DNA from: Schizochytrium sp. TIO01
Taxonomy: Eukaryota; Sar; Bigyra; Thraustochytrida; Thraustochytriidae
Direction: 5' to 3'
Assembly (NCBI GenBank): GCA_004764695.1
Contig: SMSO01000035.1
Location: 2,956,040 to 2,978,539, forward strand
Length of the DNA stretch: 22,500 bases
In this document: in pieces, positions 1 through 9,400 of the stretch
Numbering within the stretch: the stretch's first letter is position 1
Layout of the letters: each line of letters opens with the position of its first letter
The notes under the pieces: generated by a model
What the model saw: the letters and a program-made list of their open reading frames with translations, nothing else
Databases searched by the model: none
Told to the model about the DNA's origin: nothing
Program-made: the position numbers and the translations under genes

Positions 1-826
1 CGATTGCGTCAACTTTGATGATTAGCATTTCAACAAAATGGTTTGCAAGCAAGTACAGTATACAAGGATGGGTTGTGAATCTTTTTAAGTGAAGCTTTTG
101 TGACCTACACAGTCGGACTAATGGACTTGAAGTTAGAATAAAGTGCTATGATTATGTGTCTGCCTGTATCTTTCTTTTTAACACAAGTTAATGTCCTATA
201 TGAGTCTTTGCTGAACTAGAAACACTCCAATACAAAACAAAAATGATCTCCAATTTTTCTGATGAGCTCCGATAATTTCCGATACGAAAATATTTCATTC
301 AGGGTCTCACCTTGGAAAAGATGAAGTTTTTAACAATTAGACCGCTTTCAAAAATACGTCAACCGTTACAAAACGCCGCATTCCCTCACCTACTATGTCC
401 CATTGAAAAACTTAAAAATATAAAACGTCGCTATACCTACTTGAACATGGGTTGCGATTGCCTAGAGATTATCATGTCAGAGATAGTTGTGCTTAGTTGG
501 TGTTGAGGCTAGAGTGGGTTATTGTCTTTGCACCGATCGTGATCTTGTAGGTCGATTCAGGTTGGTTCGGAACTACTGTCGCCTTTGCTTTATTTTGTTC
601 ACTTCATTTCTAATCATGGGTGCATCTCATGCAGTGTTACACCACAGCAGCGATTATGCCATGGTGTCAAACATCAGCTATCATGCAAGTGCTGATACCA
701 GTGTCTTCCTTTCAGCATCACAACGTCATGCCGTAATGTTGTATTTGATCCTATTCTCTGCAATACCCTGTGCAAACCAGGCTTCAAGCCAGAGTTTATG
801 AATAGATTGGAAAATTATTTATCTTG
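1..826. other. Non-coding flank downstream of the minus-strand LRR gene
   Basis: I see no supportable gene here. Two open frames of 64 and 104 codons exist on the plus strand (312-506, 487-801), but they overlap each other, show no recognisable motif, and lie where the 3' untranslated region of the minus-strand LRR gene would run. No tRNA, long repeat or array was seen. Confidence 0.5.
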
Positions 827-3800
827 TTAGCAAAGATACGTGCCCAGCAATCCCAATGAAGCCATTAGGACACTGTTTGCAGCTTCTAAACGACCCACCT
901 CCAGCTTCTGTTCATCAAGGCATTGCTGTTTACCTCTTAGATTGGTCTTGTGGCTAGTTAAACTACTCTGCGCAACTTGTTTGCCACGTTTCCCTGCAAG
1001 CGGCATAGCTAGGGTCCTGTTCACGGCATGGATGCAACGAAGCTCACGAGCTACCTCTTCAAGATTTTTCTTCCTTTCCTGTTCAGCATAAATCTGGTTA
1101 TTCAGGTCAAGCTCACGTTGGATACTTTTATCACCTCGCCAGGGGTGTCTATCAATCAATACATCATTCTGTTAGACAAACAATTCCTTTTCTTCATGTT
1201 TTTCTTCAACGTACTCAAAGACTGTGATACTGCGATTTGCCCGAAGTCCTTCAAGCACCGCCATACGAACTTTTGTGCTGCTCTTGTCCTTCCCGTTGAT
1301 ACTATAACACGATTTACAAATAATGAATAGAGTTAGCACTCTGCTATCAAACTGCACTTTTCAAGGACATCGCCATATTTGCTCTTATATCCTCCAAGTG
1401 TTCTATATTTATCAACCGCAGTAGTGTACACCAATAATTTTGACCTTTTCCACTTTGGTGCCCAAAGATAACTTGTTTAACTCACGATAATGCTGTCAGA
1501 ACCTTGTTCTTCTTCAACACCTCACCTAAAGCCACACAAAACTTGTCGTCAATGCTCATTGCGCTCAAGCTGTTAGATTGCAGTTAGCAATAAAATAAAA
1601 ACGTTGTTGCGTGACATAACCCGTTCCAAATCCAACGTTTGTCTTCTGACAGTGTCACCAATGGCTTCCTCATGGTTTCAAAAAACAAGCATCGCTTCCT
1701 GCTCTACTTGCTTCAATCAAACACATAACTGCACAACTTCTTTCGACCCTCTGATCATTTCTGCATCAGTCCGAGCCCCCCCCCCCAAAAAAAAAACAAA
1801 AAATTCATTCAACTCACAATAGCGCTTTCAAAACCTGGTTTTCCTTGAGGGCATCCAGAAAAGCGTGAAAGCCTGTGTTATCAAAGTTCTTTGTACCCAG
1901 ACTATTAGTCCAAAACGAAATAGCAAACCATTTCATTTGTTTCCATTTATACATCAAAGTCAGTTATCTTAACATATAGTCTTCCTGCACAATGAGTACG
2001 GAGCCACTCTAAGTGCAACTCAATGCTTCTAAATTTCCATCGTTTACTTGAAACAGACAAGAATTTGAACAAAGGCCCGTGTTTTCTCAGAATTGTCTGG
2101 CACATAGATTGCTCAACTCACCCTAGGTTTTTCAGCGAATGGTTTTTCTGGAGTACCTCCGCAAACGTCGCACAACCTTTATCGCCAACAATGCTTCCAT
2201 TCATCCTGTTGAAAAAGAAAAATGTGTCAATTCATATCAAAGTCAGTCATCCCCTTGCAAAACAAGCTACAATGGGTAACTTTTCGTACCGGCAATAGCC
2301 TGATAATTTGTTAGTCTAACTCACAGCAACGTTTCCACCGTCTTGTTCTCCTTCAGTACTTCCGCCAAGCCCACCCATCCTTCGTCGTTGATTTTGTTAG
2401 ATGTAAGGCTGCGCATCCGTACTCGGCCAAAGACATCAAATCGTTTTCAGAATCGTAATCATTCCAATGCTTCCTGTCAGTATATCATACGAATAACCCT
2501 CTTCTTGCATGCATGCAAAGGGTATAACAGTCAACTCACTCTAGCATGGTCAACGTATGGTTTGTCTTGAGTGCATCCGCCAACGCTGCACAACCTTTGT
2601 TGTCAATATTGTTGTTCCCCAGCCTGTTGGTCCACAATTGACAATGAAAAAATTAAAGTGATTTCACTCCAGTTTGAACGTCAGCCACCTTGCTCAAACA
2701 TTTCTCACCATGCGTTTTTAATTTTAAAAAGATCAAGGCAAAACCTCTCCTTGTGCCCCACATGTTCACCATTTTACAGACACATGAATATACTTGAAAG
2801 TCTTGTTCAACTCACCCCAATTCTGCCAGCGTCTTGTTCTTCTTGAGTGTATCTGCCAGCACTGTACAAGCATGGCTGCCAACGTTGTTACCACGAAGTC
2901 TGCAAGCTCCCGCTTGTCAAAAATTATGCAACAGTATCGTTTAATCAATCGACAGTAACGTCAGCAAACTTCCTGCACAACTATCAGAAACATTCCTGTA
3001 TCCGGCGGCATACATAGACTACATATACTTACTGTAGAATTCTCAGCGTTTCGTTTACCTTGAGCACCTCGGCCAAAGCCAAACAACCTTTGCTGCCAAT
3101 CGTATTGTCATCAAGACTGTTCATTCAAGAGATCACCATGCCAACGCATCGCACAATTTGTTAGCTACCTATCATATACCTCTCTTATATGCACGACAAG
3201 ACATAACATCTAGCAAATATTGCAAAGGCCGACTATACTCACTTTACTGTACTCAGTGACTGGTTGTTCTTTAGACTATCAGCTAAAATGACGCAATCGT
3301 CAGCCCCGATATTCCTTTCAATCCTGCTCGCTCACAAGTAAAACCACATTAATTTATACCATCGTCAGTCGTCATTCTCATTTTGTTACCAAAAAACTCT
3401 TTAATGACCGGCAAAGAGACCACATATCTTGTCTTACTGCTTCAACAAACTCACTCCAAACATTTCAGCGTCTCATTCAGCTTCAGAGCTTCCGCCAAAA
3501 TCGCAAAAGCTTCACTCCCAAGATTGTTATCCAAAAGCCTGTGCACCCATTGATAACAAGGAGTATCATAGTAACCACCAAATAATCTCACTGTTAGCAG
3601 TTTTCAAATAATGATCCTACAAAGTCGTCCCCAATGACATGCTCGTCAACAAAAAAAATGACAACCTGTCAGGTGTGACCTAGATGACATTTCACCTTGA
3701 CTTAGCTGAACTCACCCCAAACGCTTCAAAGCTCGATTCTTCTGGAGAACACCATCCAAGCCCTTGATCATTTCAGTGGTGAATGGGACGTTACACAAGC

Positions 3801-4539
3801 TGCTTGTTAGCCACCATCAAAGAATGGTATTGTGTGCCTCGACGGGTAATTATTCATGTTAGTGTATATATAATTAAACATGAAATGGTGTGATCAGATC
3901 CATTGCCTCAACACACGAAATGTTAATTCTCACTTACATGAGCCCAGACATTACTGTAGTCTCCTTCAGTGCGTTTGCGAGAGCAACCCAATGATCATTG
4001 CTAATATTAATGTTCTTGAGTCTATTCATCGAGAATTTCCTCCGAAACACCGAGAAAGAACAGCTTCCGTCAGTCATTATTTAATGATCGTCTACAATGC
4101 CGCGCGAATACGGAATCTTTAACGAAAACTCACTTCAAGGTCGATTCCACACGATTTTCCTTCACTGCCTCAGTCAAGGCTTGCCAACCTTCGTTGCTAA
4201 TTTGAACTCGTGCCCAATGGTACCCACTTAGTCTATTATATTAAAAAAAGAGATTTTGAATCATCAGCAAACTCAAAGTCAGCAACCCTTTCAAATCTGT
4301 ATCCAGCACATGAATAAAGCACGCACGGCAGATCAACACGCAAGTCGGGGAAGTCAAGTTTTTACTAACTGGCTAGATATTCTTGGTCTGGTGTTTCTGT
4401 GTCCAAAGATCTTCTCTCACTTTTACACTTACTCTATATTTTTGGTAACCGAACCTTCACGAAGCTTTCGAAGCGTCCGCTTGTTCATTTCGCCAAAGAA
4501 GTCACAAGAGTGATCTGAAATCATGTTTTCTCTAATCAT
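827..4539 (-). CDS. Multi-exon leucine-rich repeat protein (13 RI-type LRRs plus helical tail)
   Basis: Predicted 15-exon gene, 509 residues. Exons, in transcript order: 4433-4539, 4134-4226, 3938-4021, 3716-3799, 3455-3538, 3243-3323, 3033-3116, 2816-2899, 2540-2623, 2325-2408, 2122-2205, 1818-1901, 1486-1569, 1215-1301, 827-1148. All junctions are GT-AG (donors mostly GTGAGT or GTAAGT) and all introns are phase 2. Ten LRR exons are exactly 84 nt; the others are 93, 81 and 87 nt. Each encodes one ribonuclease-inhibitor/NLR-type repeat of about 28 residues; exon 8 reads LRGNNVGSHACTVLADTLKK. The tail (about residues 403-509) is charged and coiled-coil-like, with an LDLNN stretch just after the last repeat. 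No signal peptide, membrane segment or catalytic domain is visible, so a cytoplasmic binding or scaffold role is inferred. The first in-frame ATG (4539) was chosen; another lies at 4524. Exon calls are by eye; the last intron is the least certain. Confidence 0.8.
1149..1214 (-). other. Short final intron (66 nt) that decides the C-terminus
   Basis: The donor GTACGT follows an LRR exon at the usual phase 2. The acceptor ends in GATAG and opens 106 in-frame codons. The other introns of this gene are 112-248 nt, so this one is unusually short. Because 66 is a multiple of three and the intron contains an in-frame TAA (1172-1174), retention would end the protein 14 residues past the donor instead of adding the helical tail. 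Confidence 0.5.
1776..1796. repeat. C11-A10 homopolymer pair
   Basis: Eleven C followed by ten A, inside the intron between exons 12 and 13 of the minus-strand LRR gene. It is likely to be length-variable; no function is suggested. Confidence 0.8.
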
Positions 4540-5076
4540 TTTCGTCCCTCGTTCGTGCCTGGCGACGGTACTTTCAACAGTTGACTCCGAGAAGAACCTA
4601 AGAAAACTCCACTTAGTCTCCCGCCACCCGTTTCTACGCTACACGATCAGCGTGTAATAGAAGCTCCCTGTGTATTCTGCACTTCAAGAGCGCCCTCCCT
4701 CGCCGATCGTTCGTTCGATCTTTGTCTCTTGTCGATCCTTGCTAAGCCAACGCTCGCGAAAGAAAGGGTCGCCGACTCGCAATCGTGTTGCTCGTCGCTG
4801 CTGATGTTGCTTATGCTCCCTGCTCTCTGCTGTGCCACACCTGCTGTTCCGTCGTAAATGGTGATTTGATCAATCTCTGCAGTGACACTTGGGTTCTGCA
4901 TGCGCTGGACTTCTTTTTCTGCACTTGAGTTCTTTCTAACAATATCTACTAGGCCTATCTTTACCAAACTAGTTAATAACTTCTACTATAATATCTTTTG
5001 CAGGTGATGTTTGCTCCAGACGTTCCACTGCCACTATCTCGTTGCAATGGTAAATAACAACGAAACCAATACTAAG
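4540..5076. promoter_or_regulatory. Upstream region of the minus-strand LRR gene
   Basis: This block lies immediately upstream of the minus-strand start codon, and 4640-4840 is clearly richer in G+C than its surroundings, as expected for a promoter or 5' untranslated region. A 106-codon open frame on the minus strand (4647-4967) has no recognisable motif. The in-frame open stretch directly upstream of the chosen ATG has no further ATG, so an upstream coding exon cannot be excluded. I could not place a core promoter element. Confidence 0.35.
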
Positions 5077-5084
5077 TATAAGTA
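5077..5084 (+). promoter_or_regulatory. TATA-like element of 5S rRNA copy 1
   Basis: TATAAGTA starts exactly 30 bases before the predicted first base of the 5S rRNA. The second 5S copy has a TATA-like box at the same distance although the rest of the flank differs. Conserved position without conserved flank argues for a real Pol III upstream element. Confidence 0.6.
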
Positions 5085-5106
5085 GAGTATGAACCAGTTT
5101 GATAGT

Positions 5107-5224
5107 ACATTCGATCATACCACGCGGGTAACACCTCATCTCATTCGCACTGAGAAGTAAAGTCGCGTAGGGCCGGGTCAGTAGTATGATAGGGGACTGC
5201 ATGCGAAGCCCCGGTGTTGAATGT
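5107..5224 (+). rRNA. 5S ribosomal RNA, copy 1
   Basis: 118 bases matching the layout of eukaryotic 5S rRNA. The ends ACATTCGA and TTGAATGT pair as helix I. Inside are the CATACCAC segment of loop A, an A-box-like GAAGTAAAGTCG, and a C-box-like segment around GTATGATAGGGGACTG. A run of seven T begins at the 3' end (5224-5230), giving a Pol III terminator. It is identical over all 118 bases to the copy at 18172-18289. It sits alone between two divergent protein genes, not in a tandem array. The type of RNA is clear; the exact ends are from pairing. Confidence 0.9.
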
Positions 5225-5230
5225 TTTTTT
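5224..5230 (+). terminator. Pol III T-run terminator of 5S copy 1
   Basis: Seven consecutive T directly at the 3' end of the 5S gene, sufficient for Pol III termination. Confidence 0.7.
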
Positions 5231-6079
5231 CTCCTTTTATTTTTACCCTATCACTACAAGAAAGCAACTCCACGGCTGATATCACAATATTATTATACAC
5301 ATCAAAGATTAATTTCGTGAAAATAAACCTGCCCGAAGAGGATCAAAAGCACTATATAAAAATGTCAATTAGGCATCTACTCTCGGTCAAAGATGCTTCT
5401 CTTTTTGAAACTTTCCTCCCTTCTTTCTGGCACACCTTTGGTCGCAGCCGCCAGCAGCTCTGATCGTTGAAGGCACCTCTCTGTTTTTTTCACATTGAAG
5501 CCGTGAAGCAAACATCCAACAACTTGAGTGAAATCCGAAAATCGACAGCTTGCTCTCCATTCTTTCCCAAGCTTTCCCGATCTCAAGATAATCTATCATA
5601 GATCGCATCACAAACCTATTACTATCTGATAGCAATTTATTTCTTGTATGACTCAGTTACGAGTTTTCGTCGCTTTAAGACCTCACCAAAACCAACGAAA
5701 AGACTGCAAGTTCTCGGCTCTTCTGTCAAATTGACCCCGAAACAAGGACCTCTTCTTGCCTACTACTCGTTACACAAACGCCATGACAATCGAAACTCGA
5801 CCTCCTTCTGCTCAACAAAACCCTACTCAATGCTATATATTATCAAACCAAAACAATAGCACCCATACACGATCACAAATGGATAGGGACCTTCCTACCA
5901 CGTTCTGCATTGTGTGTGACTTGATAGAAGCACAACGCCTCCTCGTCTTTCTTCAAGAGCAGAATCCATTTTCACACCTTGCGCTCTCAGGAAAAAATTG
6001 ACTCAACGGACCTTCGAAAACACTAGCAGCGCTTAACCTACGTATACAACCAACTATCATACCCAGCAACCTACTACTC
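5231..6079. other. Intergenic DNA between 5S copy 1 and the plus-strand LRR gene
   Basis: Several short overlapping open frames occur on both strands (for example 5377-5635 minus and 5644-6001 plus), but none has a recognisable motif, a convincing splice context or support from neighbours. I see no gene here. Confidence 0.4.
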
Positions 6080-6336
6080 TCGCCATAGCCAGCCATCCTC
6101 GCAAACCCGCAACACGAGGCAGCGCACACGCACGATAGCCACGCCCCCGCGACCACTCGCGCGCCACACCCCTCCACGCGTTCGTTACTCGTGGGCGAGG
6201 CTTGGTCTGCAGAAGCACTTGCGAGGCATCGCGAGGAGTCCGCCCGTTCCTCCTTCCTTGCTGCGAAGAAGAAAGAGAAGAAGAAGACAGAGCAGGAGTC
6301 TCCGTTCTTGATCAGCAGCGCGAGCAAAGACTCAAA

Positions 6337-6338
<2 letters not shown>
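6080..6338 (+). promoter_or_regulatory. GC/CpG-rich region upstream of the LRR-kinase-RBR gene
   Basis: A sharply GC- and CpG-rich block (densest at about 6100-6250) in otherwise AT-rich DNA, ending about 140 bases before the start codon at 6480. It is probably promoter and 5' untranslated region. Open frames through it on both strands are explained by its low AT content. No individual transcription factor site can be asserted. Confidence 0.4.

Positions 6339-6339
<1 letters not shown>

Positions 6340-6381
<42 letters not shown>
6340..6381 (+). repeat. (CT)21 microsatellite
   Basis: About 21 perfect CT dinucleotides, about 100 bases before the start codon at 6480, so in the probable 5' leader or core promoter. 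CT/GA tracts can act as promoter elements and are length-unstable. Confidence 0.9.
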
Positions 6382-6384
<3 letters not shown>

Positions 6385-6479
6385 GAGAGCCAAAGCAAAG
6401 CGAAGACAAAGACAAGCAAAGTCAATCAACGCGATTGATCAATCCATCCATCAAAGGTGACACTCACTGCTGCAACACG

Positions 6480-9400
6480 ATGACTGTGGCAAAAAGCATT
6501 AAGGGCATCACAGAAGATACGACAGAGATAGAGTAAGTTCACGATGGAAAGAGGAGATGACAGAAGAAGGAGGCATCGCGTCGTCGATGTGTTGTAGTAG
6601 TCAGCTTTAGTTTTATACTAGTAGTGGTACTCATGAAGAAGTTGGAAATGGCATATACTTACTCTCACTTGTTCACTAACAAATAAACAAACACAGTCTT
6701 GGTTGGAAACAGATTGGTCGTAAGGGCGCAAAGGCCGTCGCAAAGGCACTCGAGGGATGCAAGAACCTTCAAGAATTGTGGTACGTTTGTGGAATCATCA
6801 ACGAGGGAAAGCTATCGTAATAGTCAGGACCAAGCTTTTTCTTTCTTTCTTCTTAGTGCTTGGTGTTTGTAGTACTGCTGGTACACTACCTACGTAGTTC
6901 ACGTAGTTGGGTACTTTAGAAAGGCAAAGAAGTCTTTTCTTTTTTACAAAGACAAGAAGGAAATCTATATAATTTGATACGCAGCAGCAGCAGAAGAAGA
7001 AGAGCTGATTGCTTTTTATTGTGAGGAAAAAAAAAAAAAAAAAAAAAAACAGGATCAACTGACTGGAGCTGTCTTTCCTGACAACAACGAATGAACAAAA
7101 CAAACTTATTCATTTATACTCACAGTCTTTCTGGCAACAACATTGGCGATGAGGGCGCAAAGGCCGTCGCAAAGGCACTCGAGGGATGCAAGAACCTTCA
7201 AACTGTAAAGTACGTTTGTGGAGTCATCAACGAGGGAAAGCTATCGTAATAGGCAGGACCAAGCTTTTTCTTTCTTTCTTTTTAGTGCTTGGTGTTTGTA
7301 GTACTGCTGGTACACTACCTAAGTAGTTTACATAGTTGGGTACGCAAAGAAAGGCAAAGAAAGGCAAAGAAGTTTTTTCTTTTTTACAAAGAGAAGAAAG
7401 AAATCTATATAATTTGATAGGCAGCAGCAACAGCAGAAGAAGAAGTGATTGCTTTTTAATGTGAAGAAAAACAAAACAAAACAAAACAGGATCAACTGAC
7501 TGGACCTGTCTTTCCTGACAACGAATGAACAAAACAAACTTATTTATTTATACTCACAGTCTTAACAACAACAAGATTGGCTATGAGGGCGCAAAGGCCG
7601 TCGCAAAGGCACTCGAGGGATGCAAGAACCTTCAAACTGTAAAGTACGTTTGTGGAATCATCCGCGAGGGAAAGCTATCGTAATAGGCAGGACCAAGCTT
7701 TTTCTTTCTTTCTTTTTAGTGCTTGGTGTTTGTAGTAATGCTGGTACACTACCTACGTAGTTTACGTAGTTGGGTACGCAAAGAAAGGCAAAGAAGTCTT
7801 TTTTTTTTTACAAAGAGAAGAAGGAAATTTATATAATTTGATAGGCAGCAGCAGCAGAAGAAGAAGAGCTGATTGCGTTTTATTGTGAGGAAAAACAAAA
7901 CAAAACAGGATCAACTGACTGGACCTGGCTTTCCTGACAACGAATGAACAAAACAAACTTATTCATTTATACTCGCAGTCTTGGTTGGAACAACATTGGC
8001 GATGAGGGCGCAAAGGCCGTCGCAAAGGCACTCGAGGGATGCAAGAACCTTCAAACTGTAAAGTACGTTTGTGGAATCATCCGCGAGGGAAAGCTATCGT
8101 AATAGGCAGGACCAAGCTTTTTCTTTCTTTCTTTTTAGTGCTTGGTGTTTGTAGTAATGCTGGTACACTACCTACGTAGTTTACGTAGTTGGGTACGCAA
8201 AGAAAGGCAAAGAAGTCTTTTCTTTTGTACAAAGAGAAGAAGGAAACCTATATAATTTGATAGGCGGCAGCAGCAGAAGAAGAAGAGCTGATTGCTTTTT
8301 ATTGTGAGGAAAAACAAAACAAAACAGGATCAACTGACTGGACCTGTCTTTCCTGACAACGAATGAACAAAACAAACTTATTCATTTATACTCACAGTCT
8401 TCATGGGAACAACATTGACGATGAGGGCGCAAAGGTCGTCGCAAAGGCACTCGAGGGATGCAAGAACCTGACTTATCTGAAGTACGTTTGTGGAATCATC
8501 CACGAGGAAAAGCTATCGTAATAGGCAGGACCAAGCTTTTTCTTTCTTTCTTTTTAATGCTTGGTGTTTGTAGTACTGCTGGTACACTACCTAAGTAGTT
8601 TACGTAGTTGGGTACGCAAAGAAAGGCAAAGAAGTCTTTTCTTTTTTACAAAGAGAAGAAGGAAATCTATATAATTTGATAGGCAGCAGCAACAGCAGCA
8701 AAAGAAGAAGAAGAGCTGATTGCTTTTTATTGTGAGGAAAAACAAAACAAAACAGGATCAACTGACTAGACCTGTCTTTCCTGACAACGAATGAACAAAA
8801 CAAACTTATTCATTCATACTCACAGTCTTTGCAACAACAACATTGGCTCGGAGGGCGCAAAGGCCGTCGCAAAGGCACTCGAGGGATGCAAGAACCTTCA
8901 AACTTTACAGTACGTTTGTGGAATCATCCACGAGGGAAAGCGATCGTAATAGGCAGGACCAAGCTTTTTCTTTCTTTCTTTTTAGTGCTTGGTGTTTGTA
9001 GTACTGCTGGTACACTACCTAAGTAGTTTACGTAGTTGGGTACGCAAAGAAAGGCAAAGAAGTCCTTTCTTTTTTACAAAGAGAAGAAGGAAGTCTATAT
9101 AATTTGATAGGCAGCAGAAGCAGCAGAAGAAGAGGTGATTGCTTTTTATTGTGAGGAAAAACAAAACAAAACAGGATCAACTGACTGGACCTGTCTTTCC
9201 TGACAACGAATGAACAAAACAAACTTATTCATTTATACTCACAGTCTTTCTGGGAACAAGATTGGCTCGGATGGCGCAAAGGCCGTTGCAAAGGCACTCG
9301 AGGGATGCAAGAACCTTCAAACTTTAGAGTACGTTTGTGGAATCATCCACGAGGGAAAGCTATCGTAATAGGCAGGACCAAGCTTTTTCTTTCTTTCTTT

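Noticed and set aside
4969-5202. Minus-strand open frame, with a matching one at 18103-18300
   Set aside because: Both are antisense to the two identical 5S rRNA genes; the shared protein-like sequence is explained by the RNA gene.
6191-6460. Plus-strand frames running through the CT microsatellite, giving Ser-Leu repeats
   Set aside because: They are out of frame with the gene that starts at 6480, end before it, and consist largely of the dinucleotide repeat and CpG-rich leader.
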